From contig LLCB01000169.1 in the NCBI GenBank assembly GCA_001414345.1, positions 59,100 through 123,099 on the forward strand: DNA of 64,000 nt. Direction: 5' to 3'. Below, one piece after another: positions 23,674 through 34,455 of the stretch. Source of the stretch: Hymenoscyphus infarciens. Its lineage: Eukaryota; Ascomycota; Leotiomycetes; Helotiales; Helotiaceae. Both the position numbers and the translations under genes were made by a program. How positions within the stretch are numbered: position 1 is the stretch's first letter; each line of letters begins with the position of its first letter. A model generated the notes under the pieces. That model did no database searches and was not told where the DNA came from. It worked only from the letters and a program-made list of their open reading frames with translations.

Positions 23674-24785
23674 GCACGATCATAATTGACCTCCCATTCC
23701 CAACCCTCCTACTTTGCAAGGGGAGAACTTGCAATGTTTTCTGGGTGTGGTGGTTTTTTGTCCTTGTATAGGATAGGTCGTTGGAATTATTATAGCGTTT
23801 ATTCACTCCCAGTCAGAGTAATAATATGGCCTTCAAAGCCCTCGTCATCGCGACCGCGACTCCACCACCCGGTCCAAACTACGACTAGGATGGGTAACGA
23901 GAAGGGAAGGGACGACTGTTTTTAGAGTGAGAGTGTAACTCCCCCCTTCCCCGCCCAAAAAAAGCATATATATATATATATATATGCAACTGGTTTCTCG
24001 TTGTCGAGAATGGAACGCCAGGACGGAGTGGTGGTCTGGATTGGGGAGTTAAACTCGACTTCTGACCTGCAAGTAAGGAACAGAGGAATAAGATATATAG
24101 AGGAGACAGTCCTTCAGCATTTGCTCCCCAAAACTAAATTCTGTTTGTTTTCTTCAACACGATGTACTAAAAGCAAAAACAGACCAGGCATCGGCGGCTC
24201 AACACCCGTCCCCCTGCAACAAGGAATCTCAGTCTTCCTCGAGACTGTTCCGTTACTTCTCTGACACCTGCACATACCGCACAGTATGACATGTCACCAT
24301 TCCCTGGCTCTCAAATTCTATCAATTTTACATACTAACGACCAACCAGTCCACCTCGACTCCCACTCCGCAGGCACAATCTACGCCCTCAACATCCTTTG
24401 TCACTACCCACATCTCCTCTCTCCCATCAAAAACCCTCTTCGCACCTTGGATCCATCAATCGCACACTCAGACCCCCTACTTCCGCCCAACCTCACTTCT
24501 CCCAAATAAGATATTCAATAGCTGTAACTCCCTACCTACCTAGGTAATTGGTTTCGCAGCCGAAACACGATTGGCTAGACTTACTTCCCTAACTTCACTT
24601 TTCAAGCCCGGGGGGAGAGGGGAGAACTATGTCAAGAAGGCTTCCGTCACTCTGTAGGGCAACAGAAAGAACTCGCGAGCTTAACTAAGAAATACTCCCG
24701 GGCAGAGGAAACTAATGGAGGTACTGAGGATATTCGTCTATGTCTCAAATCCTCAAATCCTCAAATAACCAAACATGCAACTCGG
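23674..24785. other. Intergenic, 1.1 kb
   Basis: It contains an (AT)n microsatellite at about 23967-23984. No supported gene; open frames around 24001-24543 read as proline/serine-rich noise. Confidence 0.55.
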
Positions 24786-25071
24786 GACTTTGCGAGGAGT
24801 ATAATTCCATGGTTAAATTTCTACGCGATTGTTGGGAGGAGAAAATTAGAAGTGGGCCTGAGAGGTTACGTGTTAGTGTCTTTTTTACAGAGAAGGATTA
24901 GCTTGTTAATGGGAAGGGAGGAAGTATTTGACTGATACTTTTGAAAGGCTGGTGGGAGCTGGTGTTGAGGTGGAGTTTTGGGATGTTCCTGAGGCAAGCC
25001 ATGATGGGGTTTTGAATTGGAAGTGTGTTAGTGGGATGTTGGCTATGGTAAAAGGGGCGGAGGTTGAATGA
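24786..25071 (+). pseudogene. 3' relic of an alpha/beta-hydrolase-like gene
   Basis: Conceptual translation starts with GLCEEYNSMVKFLRDCWEEK, continues through SGPERLRVSVFFTEKD to an in-frame TAG at 24899-24901, and then resumes after a single frame change as YLTDTFERLVGAGVEVEFWDV and PEASHDGVLNWK to a natural TGA at 25069-25071. The 'F-x-E-K-D ... ERL..AGV.VE ... SHDGV' pattern matches the C-terminal strand-Asp and helix-His part of alpha/beta hydrolases of the lipase/esterase type, with D and H as catalytic partners. No N-terminal half or nucleophile elbow was found upstream. One stop plus one frameshift make this a dead fragment. The family call is inference from motif shape. Confidence 0.6.
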
Positions 25072-25940
25072 GAATGAGTTTTTGAGATGAATCTCTTCTA
25101 GGTGTGAAATGATGAATCAAATTGTTTGTAGACCTTCAAAATTCAAATTTGCAACATGGGTAACTGGTTCAATGGAAAGAGCGCGAAAACAAACAGAATG
25201 TAGTCACAACCCTGAATGATCTTCAAGCCCCAACAAGTACTTCACCAGGGTTGAGTTGAACCCAGTGAGAGAAGACACATTGCAACTCATAACTTCCCAG
25301 TCTGCCGCCAGCAGAGAAGCTAAACTCATCTCAGCCAAGCCTCTCACTAGCGCCGGACGCTAAACCACTTTCGGACTTTCTTTCACTTTGTTGCACATCG
25401 CCCAATATCGGTCGGCGAGTGTAGCTACGACATTACTTGCAACCAGATCTCTTAACAACAACGTAATCTTGGGGCGCGCCGCTAGCATAGAATGAATAAG
25501 CAACTCTTTCTGCTTCGATCCGTATTCTTTGTATTTGTTTTTGAGTTTGTTGTGTTGAGATATACGGATGTTGAAGGGTGTCGCGACCTCAATTGTAGCG
25601 CCAAGGAATTTTGGGAGGGTTCAGGCCACCAGGCAGACCTTTAAGACGCGTCAACTCGGTACAGCGTGGATCAGCCTCGAGCTCTGGTCATGGACGATGA
25701 GCCAACGTCAACGAGGAAGGAGAAATCTCGAGTCCCTCACGAAGATGGGTTAGGTACCCACCCAGCTTAGATCTACGCGTTCTTTAGCCCACTGCACGAA
25801 TTCCAAGTTCAATACCGGCTCTGCGATTGCGAATAAAATTTCATGGATAAAGAGGAACCTTCCCCGGAGCAAATGTAAGAAAAGGGGTATCTAGTAGCCA
25901 AAAACACAACACCTGCAATCCAAGCCCCCTCCCAAAACCC
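25072..25940. other. Intergenic, about 0.87 kb
   Basis: No supported gene or RNA. The short plus-strand frame 25568-25753 is not recognisable. Confidence 0.5.
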
Positions 25941-27331
25941 TCATGGTCTCGACCGTCTCCCACCCTCCTTCCTCCCAGCACCTTCATAAATATTCTCCGC
26001 CGTAATCAAAGTAGTAGCGCCCATAGGCGCGCCCATCGGTCCCTCATAAGCCTGTTGTTCTTCAAGTCTCCGCCATTCATTCTCATCAGCATTTAGAGTC
26101 GTCATTCGATTCGTGGTACTATTCGTGCGATAAGTGGAAAGTGTGCAAGTACCTGTTCTTTCGGTTTTCGAGTCTCCGGCTGTGGAGGGAACGATTTTCC
26201 CGAGGAGGTGGTCGAAGGTTTTTCGGAGCGGTGGGAGACAGGCTGTTATCATGCTGATTCCTACTTCCCAGGAGGAGAGGATGGAGAGGGGGACTGCGTG
26301 GTAGGATGTATCCTCTTTTGTTACTTGTATTGCTTGGTGGAGGGACCAGATTTTGATGACGGAGAGGATTGTTCCGCTGGAGTCATACGTTAGTAACTGA
26401 CCTATACAATGCTTCACGAAGGGGAACGGAGTAGATGGATTAAAAGGGCAATTCTCACAAGAAGCATAGCAAAAACACAATTCTAACCCCCCACCGCGTC
26501 CGTTTTGGTAATTTGACTTGTTGGAGATATATCAGAGGAGAAGCAGTAAACACAAAATCCGTGAACACATTGGCTCCAGCTTGCGTATAGGCGCTCCCTA
26601 GTCTCACACTCATTGGCCAACACCGTCCCTTGATTCGATTGTCCCAACGCATGGCAACTGGTTTACATTGGCCGTGGAAATTGAGGGCCGGTACGATGAA
26701 ATTGCAAACACAGATCACGAAGACGGTTATCCATATCACTGCTTTGTAACTTGGTCGGAAGTACAAAGCTATGAGGTAGGCGGAGATGCTGAGTTTGATG
26801 AGAAATAGGGCGTACATGTTGATGATCTGATGATAGGTAGATTAGTATATTTCTTGGGGAAAGCATCGAGAGCAAAATATCCTGTCTTGAAGTGGGTGTC
26901 AAGTATTTTGTGACCACGAAACTTATGAGAAATAAGGAAGGAGCTCTTACCTGCGTGGCATACGAGAGATGCAAGAGCTCTCTTTTGTGCTCTGGAGTCC
27001 AGAATGGGTCGGCATCTACCCGCCCTTGGCCCTCCCTCGTAGAATATGCTCCTAAAATATTGGCAGTGGCATTCAAGAACTGGGGGTTTGTCAGTGTGTT
27101 GATATTTCCCTAACAGTGTGCAACCTGACACAAATGGAACGCTAGGGGTCTAGCAATACTTACTACTGCAAGTAACATCAAATAATCAGATATTCCATGC
27201 CTCCATGATGAAACCGCAAGTTTAAATCTCACAACCAGTCTCCATATTGCAAATGCGGTGGATAGAACGGTGATAATGGAGTTTGCGATGATGAGCTCAA
27301 GTCGTCGGTCTGGCAAGGCTTCCGACGCCAT
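25941..27331 (-). CDS. Pth11-like seven-transmembrane (fungal rhodopsin-domain) protein, four exons
   Basis: Putative G-protein-coupled-receptor-like membrane protein of the Pth11/rhodopsin-domain family, without an N-terminal CFEM domain. It has 366 aa. Exons: 27331-27164, 27079-26951, 26826-26459, 26376-25941; all splice sites are GT-AG, phases match, and the last intron has a TTACTAAC branch site. The order is TM1 (LELIIANSIITVLSTAFAIW), TM2 (DYLMLLAVFLNATANILGAY), the HLSYATQIINMYALFLIKL helix typical of the family, then RPSYKAVIWITVFVICVCNF, a CKP...CWP loop cysteine pair, further helices, and VPLSILSSWEVGISMITACLP, which corresponds to the 'E-x-x-x-x-I-x-A-C-L-P' helix of the family. 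The C-tail is polar and ends in a Gly/Arg-rich stretch. An upstream in-frame ATG at 27409 is less likely. Confidence 0.85.
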
Positions 27332-29749
27332 CTCGATCAATGCCGGCCAGTTTGTAAGAAGCCGAATTGTCTTCGGGTACTGAAATAGGTAGATATCAAA
27401 ATGGTCCACAAGGTGTCGGTAAAGGACGTCGGAAGCAACAGAATGAAGCGAGTGTAAAGTTCAAGTGTGAATAAGCTAGTAAATATGAAGAAGACGTGGA
27501 ATTAGTGAGGGAGGAAATCCGTTAGACCTTTAAACGCATCATAGGGCAGTTCCCTATTCTTAATACTCAAAGAATTGCACTTTTCTGGGGTAGGTAGTTA
27601 CCGGGTGCTAACCAGAATTCCTACGCCGCAGAGCCTGCTTCTCTTCTAAGACTTTGGTCGTACCGTCCTTTCCACGATCGCCAATGTGGGAGTTTCCCAT
27701 CTTTCATTTCCTGTGTCACAGAGGGTAGAAAAGCATTATAGAAGGGGGTTTTCCCGTTTCCCACTTGCCAGCTGCCAAATCTGGGGGAGACATTGTTGGA
27801 CGGGATTCGCCATGAGACTTTGAATTTTAAGGTGGTGACAGCAGGAGCCGGATGATCCCCCGTGCCTTGTCCCCCTCAGACCTTTCTCTGATCCTCATTG
27901 GCCGCGGGACGGGGAGAAAGCGAGCCGGCGTCAGCATATCTTTTGTTTCTCATGGCTGACTGATTCGCTTCTGCACTCCTTCGGGACTTCCTTCTTAGCT
28001 GCAACGCCCATCAGCCTTTTACAATGTTGGTGGATGTTAAGTTGTCAGCAAAGTTCCAGTTCTCTTCTTCTCTCAAATTGGAGCATGTCTCCGTCAATGG
28101 TTTAGTAAGCTAACAACAAGTTCGAATGGGTGGGATTCAACCATGCGCTACGAGCAGAATCCTCACAATTAAAACTTGGGTTGATCTGCAGCCAAGGCGT
28201 GGGGTGGGCGACGGTGAGCCTCCCCGCCCCCCTTCCCCACATCTACTTGCGGACCGGACCGTAGGAGGATTTCCATTGTTTACCTGGGCAAATACTTCCC
28301 CAAGTTCCCCAGGTTCAGGAATCATTGTCATCATCTTGCGCCAAAGAATCGAAATATCAAAAATATTTCAATTGGGAAGCCCAAGTTTACTTAAGGAGAT
28401 AAAGAAGATGGTTCTCCGTACTCGGTGTTGCCCAGACACAACATTCACAAGGATATATACAGGAGGCTGGAAGAGATTATCCGCCCAGGCGATGCAGTCC
28501 CCGAAGAAATGCTTTCAACCCTGAAGATTCCTTTTCCAGGGTTGAATTGACGAAAATTTTATGCATTGAACACTCGCACGAATTCTCGGCATGTAGTTAC
28601 TTCGAAGTAAGCCCAAAAATACCAAAAATGGCCGGAAATATTGAACGAAAGAGCCGGCCAGCACAGCGGCCAAAGAAGTATTTGTTGCCCGCACGCCTCT
28701 CTCATCAACAAGGCTCCAGATGAATTCAAGAGGAAGTGCGCGCAAAATGATGGTTCGAATGGCATGAATTTTCTTATTATTTCTCGAATTGAAAATCCTG
28801 GGTTGTTCCAAGTCTACGCTGAAGTAACCGGGCAAACGAGAGGGTAAAGTGATTGGGTATATCTAGTACTCGAGTTCTTCCAACCTCTTTTCAAGACAGG
28901 AGACCAGATGGCAACTCAAACTTACGAGGACGAGTGTTCGTTTCTGCTGACACGGCGTAGAAATCCGACTTTTGGAGGACCCAACTTACCGAACGCCACT
29001 ATCTTCACTTGCTCTCTCGGTTAAGCCTTACTGAGAACAGGGTACCATCGCCATGGAAGAGGGAAATAGAGGGGTAAAGTGCGTAGCTCACTGTTCAGCA
29101 GCCACCATTACCAACTGATGGGTAGCAGGTTAGAAGCTACAGAACAAGAGGATCTTCGATTCCTTTTTGGCCTTTACCGACAAGTCGGTGTGCTTTATTT
29201 TGAGCCGGAATAGACATTGCACCACCACCACCTTCGAACCAGTTTTTTGGGGGGTTAAACTTGGATCGGATGTTCCTACTTAGAGAACTGCGACTTGCGA
29301 GATGAGCTCAAACTCCAGCTTATTTCAGAATTCGAAGCGGGGTCAAAGGAGCCAGCCATCTGCCACGGGCCTTGATCAATGCAGCAATGCAGCAATATAC
29401 TCCCAACAGAACTGCCGATACTGCCGCCAAATATTGTTTCCTTCGTGTGACTTGTCGAAATATCTCATAAAAGGCTTAGCCTTGTAACATCCTTGATATT
29501 TCCACGTTTTCTTCATCTGCGGGCGGCGGTGCCATCAAAGAAAATCCCCAGTATTGATTGCGGCTACACGGTGTTTGCGGGGTGGGGTTGGTCCCAAGCA
29601 GCGTATAGTTGCGGCACAGCTTACGGTCTGCATGTTGCTCCGTACAGTATTCCAACCAACAGTTCAGTAGTATAACAACATGAGAATCCACCCCTTTCTT
29701 CTCTCAGTTATTCCAAGCTCTCGCGAGTTTTGTTGATAATTCCTCCATA
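27332..29749. other. 2.4-kb intergenic region
   Basis: It lies between two divergent genes (the Pth11-like gene on minus, the GMC oxidoreductase on plus). No convincing coding sequence or tRNA. Open frames at 28126-28524 (+) and 28515-28835 (-) have no recognisable content. It contains GC-rich and AT-rich patches but no strong repeat. Confidence 0.5.
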
Positions 29750-31678
29750 ATGACTCGCGCTTCTGGTTTTGTGTCCGCTCTTCAAATTCTGAGTCTCCTC
29801 TCTTCAGGTCTAGCTCTTCCAAGTCGATCACAAATTCGGGATGCAGAATTTGCATCGACCAAAGACCAAACCTATGACTACATCATTGTAGGCGGAGGCT
29901 TGACTGGATTGGTGGTCGCAAATCGTCTCACTGAGCAGAAAGGCGGTAAGTCTACCCCTTTGCAAGTTTTACTGAATCTATGGCAGCTTACATGTTAAAT
30001 AGAAACAGTGCTTGTAGTTGAAAACGGTTACATCGATGACCAACCAATAGCTACTGTTCCCTATTATGTCAATGTTCTCAATCCTGCTGAGCTTTACCCA
30101 ATCATCAGCGCGCCAGAACCATATATGAACAATCTTACATTTCCTGTAAGGGTTGGGAATGTGGTTGGAGGTGGATCAATTGTAAATGGCATGTTGTTTG
30201 ATCGAGGCTCAAACGCAGATTATGATGCTTGGGAAGAACTTGGCAACGAAGGTTGGGGATGGAGTGGACTTGGAAAATATTTCAAGAAGAGCACACACTT
30301 CACTCCTCCATCAGCTGCAGCAGTAAAGGAGTTTGGTCTCACTTACGATGCATCGGCTTATGGAAATGGGCCTGTGCAAACTCACTTGACGAGCTATCAA
30401 TATCCGGACATCAAGACGATCTTCAACTCCTATCGTGCTGAAGGAATTCCAATGCCGATAGAAGGTTTTGCGGACCCCATTGGAGCTTATTGGTGTCCTA
30501 GCGATATTGATAATAGGACTGCAACTCGTTCAAGTTCTCGTGCTGCATACTACGATCCAGCTGCAAACCGAACAACGCTCAAACTACTCACGGGCACCAG
30601 AGTCAATCAAATTCTCATTGACAATGAGCACGGAAAGCTCATTGCAAAGGGCGTACAGATGGTCTCCCGTGCCAACAACATAGTAACAAAAGCCTACGCG
30701 AGAAAGGAGGTTATCCTTGCCGCCGGAGGAGTTTTCACTCCTCAAATTCTCATGTTGAGTGGTATTGGTCCCAAGGATATTCTCACCGCTGCCAACATTA
30801 CCGTCAAGCAAGATACCCCAGCTGTGGGAGCCAATTTCCAGGATCACGCTCCCTTGGCGATGACTTTCAATCTCACCAACGCTTCGTTTCCCGATCCAAG
30901 TACCTTATTAGCCAATTCGACTTTCAACGCAGAGTCAGCAGCACAATACGCCAAAGACCGCAGTGGTCCTTACTCAGTCGCTCGTGGATCTGCCGCATCA
31001 TTCCTCACATTCAAACAATACTCGGCAAAGTACAAAAATATCACCGCCAAAATTACCCAACAAGACGCCGCACAATATCTCCCAGAAAGATACAGCAAAA
31101 ACAAAGCTCTCCTAGCAGGTTTCAAGAAACAACGAGAAATTCTAGTCAACCGATTCCTCGGTGATGAAGCAGCCGTTGGAGAAGGACCAATCCAATCCTG
31201 GGGCCACAGCACCGTAGCACTCCAAAAACCACTCTCGCGTGGAACTGTCACCCTCAACACCACACACCCCGAAGCCGTCCCAGTCGTCACCTGGAACACC
31301 CTCATGAACCCCATCGACAGCGAAGTCCTCTGCGAAATGGTCCGCTGGAATCGACAGCACTGGGCACGAAAAGAGCTTTCCAAATTCAGTCCCGTGGAAA
31401 ACCAACCTGGTGCTCAATACGTCACCAATGAAGAGATCATGTCCCAATCTATCCAGACTGGGATCTTCACTCCGACTTTTGCACATACTTCCGGGGGTTG
31501 CTCGATGATGCCTAAGGAGCTTGGGGGTTGTGTGAGTGATCAGCTTTTGGTTTATGGGGTGGAGAATTTGTCGGTTGTGGATGCTAGTATCTTGCCGTTG
31601 ATTCCGGCTACGCATTTGCAGGCTACCTTGTATGCGGTTTCGGAGAAGGCGGCGGATATTATCAAGGGGAGGAGTTGA
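29750..31678 (+). CDS. Secreted GMC-family FAD oxidoreductase, two exons
   Basis: Extracellular flavoenzyme of the glucose-methanol-choline family (aryl-alcohol oxidase/choline dehydrogenase-like); substrate unknown. It has 623 aa. Exon 1 (29750-29945) encodes a signal peptide (about residues 1-22) and the Rossmann dinucleotide motif GGGLTG at residues 48-53. A 57-nt intron (29946-30002, GTAAGT donor) leads into exon 2 (30003-31678), which begins ETVLVVENG, ending the FAD fold in the usual acidic turn. GMC signature 1 is seen as GNVVGGGSIVNGMLFDRGS, and signature 2 as AAGGVFTPQILMLSGIG. The C-terminal active site has FAHTSGGCSMMP and the ATHLQATLYAVSEKAADII helix, supplying the His/His pair. 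Length fits secreted fungal members. Many Asn-X-Ser/Thr sites suggest glycosylation. No partner redox gene lies beside it. Confidence 0.92.
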
Positions 31679-32407
31679 GCGTTGAGTGTGTATATTGAGG
31701 ATTTAGTTCCTAAGTATATATTTTTTGTTGGTGGGTTGGTTGGTTTGGAGTCATGGTTATGAAGTATGAAAAGTAAATGAGATAATGTTACCTGGATTTA
31801 CCTTTTTCCAAGAATCCACGGCCAAATTTCGTATGCTGAAGGGCATAATCTGAAGGTTTGGTTGGATCTCTCACATCATCTCTCAGCAGCTTTAGGAAAG
31901 GGCCAACAAAATAGTTTCAACAGGTGGTAACTTTTTCCTAACATCTCATCAAGTTACTTCAAAGAACATATCTCAAGTACAAACACACTTAGAAGTACCG
32001 GCACAAATTTTACGAACGACATGTCACAAGTTTACAAACGTCAATCACAGTCACAAGTGGGGAAAGCATGATGAATGAAGAACAATAATATTTGAGGTTG
32101 CCGAAGTCGCTTGAACTGCTGATGGTGATACAAATATAATGCTGACACATAGTGTTGTCGTAATACAGCTCCCTGGGCCTCGTTAAATCCCGCAATAGCA
32201 CCCGCCCAGTGCTATAGTGCTTACTCTCCACTTTGTGGAGTTCAGCGACTCTACAAGGCTTTCTGAGGCAACTTGTATTGCGGTAGAAGAGTACCCATTT
32301 CTTCCTCCTTTTGTTGATGCTGCGCTTTATTGGTGTTGTTCGTTATTGTTGGTCGTTATTGTTGGTCGTCTTTGAGAATTGTTGTGCTGGAAGTTTGTGG
32401 ATAATTG
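31679..32407. other. Intergenic, about 0.73 kb
   Basis: Downstream of the GMC gene. It includes a short tandem of a 13-bp GTTATTGTTGGTC unit near 32345-32375. No gene was seen. Confidence 0.5.
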
Positions 32408-33210
32408 TTATGTTGTTTCGAGATGAGGGTTTTGTATTTGGAGGGCGTATGTCTGGGTCGTGTTGTTGATTGAGGTGTCTTTGTAGAAGTGATCGTACTT
32501 GCAGGGCTCCTTGGAAGAGTTGTGGATTTGTTGTTTGGCTGTCTTAGGCGTCTGGGTGGTTAGTAGTAGAGTTGTCTGTTCGTCTTGCGGAATTGATGTT
32601 GTTGCTGGAAGAGAGTGTTGAAGTTTGTCTGCGATTTTGAAAAAAGGGTTACTGTTTTGGCGAGTCTTTTGGAGAGTTGATGACCGAGTCGTTTGGCTGA
32701 TGTATGTTTTGTTGGAGGAGCTCTTGTTCTGTAAGTCGTGTTGTACTTGGAGATACAATTCGTTTATTCGATCCCTGGCTTCTTTGGTTGAATTGTTTGT
32801 ACTTTTCGAGCGTTTTTGGGAGAATTCAAAACCGGATTGTCGAAGATTCTTCGGAGGAACGGTTCTTTTGTTCCGGTTATGTTTGGAGCTGGAATCAGGT
32901 CAGTCGAGTACCTCATAAGTAGTCGGTAAATTGGTCTTACTGTTCGATCCATAGCTGAAGGATCTAAATAGATTGTTCTTTTTTTGGGGGGGGCCTTTTA
33001 GAAGCAGTGGTGTGTTGTCGTGCTGTATTTGGTGTATCTTTGATTATGTTAGTTGATTACCCTTGTATTTTTGAGATGGTTATCTTACTGATCGAGCCAT
33101 TCTTGTAGAATTTGAAGTTGGTTGAGTTTGAATTGGTCGCATTGTTCGATGAGACTTTGAAATCCGAGTCCTCGATTGTTTCAGGCGTTTTGGATCATAT
33201 TTTTGCTTGT
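32408..33210 (-). CDS. Doubtful Q/N/T-rich hypothetical protein or decaying gene
   Basis: Not recognised. A minus-strand frame is open from about 32888 to 32408 (160 codons) and reads as a Gln/Asn/Ser/Thr-rich protein with one helical-looking stretch, TKEARDRINELYLQVQHDL. A plausible acceptor (GATTCCAG) sits at its 5' edge. Two upstream segments end in W(L/I)(D/E)Q followed by GTAAGA donors (about 32943 and 33090), the upper one reading GFQSLIEQCDQFKLNQLQIL. The reading phases of these pieces do not join cleanly, and an in-frame stop precedes the upper one. It is either a lineage-specific gene whose introns I could not resolve, or a pseudogene. It lies just downstream of the DEDD exonuclease gene on the same strand. 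Confidence 0.3.
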
Positions 33211-33398
33211 TCAGGGTTTGTTTGTTGGTGGTAGCATTAAGCTTTTCGAATGAAGGGTCGAGAGAAGGAGCCGAACCGAGAATTATGTTGGTGTGAAGCG
33301 TGTGGGAATTGAACCCGAGTAGTTGTTATTGTCGTGTAATTGTTGAAACTCTCGAGGGGAGTGTCGTCATGAGCGACCCCCTCTTCCTGGGAATGACC

Positions 33399-34455
33399 CT
33401 AGGATGTGAGTTGTTGAAGTGTATATCGGTGAGGCAAATTGTCTCGTCGAGGAAAGTTTAACTGGGAAAGGATTAATTTTAAAGCCGCTGAGGATTGATT
33501 CGAGCGGGCGACTAACGCGGCGACTGTGGCCCAGGATGGACCGGAGGAGACCATGGTTTGCTTTGGCGATGGTGGTAATGCCGGGAAGTTTGATTCGTTG
33601 ACGGCGAGAAGTTTCTGTTGTCTTCGCTCTAATTGCCTGTATTTCCCCATTGCCTTTTCTGGAAGGGGCTCGGTCGCTACTGCTCGAAGTGCATTGGCTT
33701 GCCATTGTTGGATGTCGCCATTTCCTGGGTTGTTGATGGCCAGGGTAAGGAGCGCTCGAAGGGTAAAATTGGCGTCGTTAGCTCCGTTGTGAAGTCTGGA
33801 GTGGACGATGTTGAGGTTTTTAAGGATATCAACAAGCCTGGCTTTGAGATAGCCTCCAGAAACTTCCCGGTAGATGACTTGCGTATCGAGTTGTGTGAGG
33901 AATTCCGGACCGCAGGTACGGACCCCAATTGTACGGAGGCAACGGAGGTCTCCCCCCAGATCGTGACCGACAAAGACAATTTTTCGGTTTCTAGGAAGAT
34001 ATCGTTGGATCTTGCTTCTCAAGTCGGAAGTTGCGACATGGAATGATCTTTCCCAGTTGAGTGTGCGGGAGACCTCGTCAAAGTAGTCGCGGCTTCCCGT
34101 TACGAAATGAACAGTCTTTATTTTGAGAGCTTGTCCTTCCTGGAGTTGTCTCATGTCAAGGATTGCAAGGCCGACTGTGAAAATTCTCGAAGTCAGTTTT
34201 TCCATGTCTAGAAAGAGGACGAGGAGAAGACAGGGTTGAGAGAAAGGGAGCTTTCTAAAGAGAAAGTAGACTCCCCCGGAAAACCGGAAAGAGGGGGAAA
34301 CAACTCGGAAAACACGTACCTTGTGAATTGGTGCATTTCGAGAATCCTTCTCTGATGTTCTCAAGTTGTTCGCAGTCAACTGAGACAAACAGGGGCGCGT
34401 GGTGTGAGAGGATGGCGTTGTGGAGTTGTTGGAGGGTTTTGAATTGGTCAGCCAT
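33399..34455 (-). CDS. DEDD-type exonuclease-like protein (Gfd2/YDR514C-like RNase H fold), two exons
   Basis: Protein of 314 aa with a ribonuclease-H-fold 3'-5' exonuclease domain. Exon 1 (34455-34320) starts MADQFKTLQQLH and encodes VSVDCEQLENI, the first D-x-E metal-binding motif. A 112-nt intron (34208-34319; GTACGT donor, TTTCTAG acceptor) joins exon 2 (34207-33399), which has FTVGLAILDM, then VGHDLGGDLRCLRTIG with the second acidic motif, and LHNGANDANFTLRALLTLA with the last Asp. The D-E-D-D set therefore looks complete. The region between HNGANDA and the C-terminus is basic and low in structure. The closest architecture I know is the fungal Gfd2/YDR514C C-terminal domain, proposed in mRNA export or metabolism; the actual substrate is unknown. 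The 3' end (QQLTS stop) could be affected by an unseen intron. Confidence 0.75.

Noticed and set aside
28110..28160. tRNA-like TTCGAA...TTCAACC stretch
   Set aside because: No acceptor stem, D arm or anticodon arm can be folded around it.
30584..31615. Long minus-strand frames inside the GMC oxidoreductase gene
   Set aside because: They are antisense shadows of a well-supported coding sequence with all family motifs.
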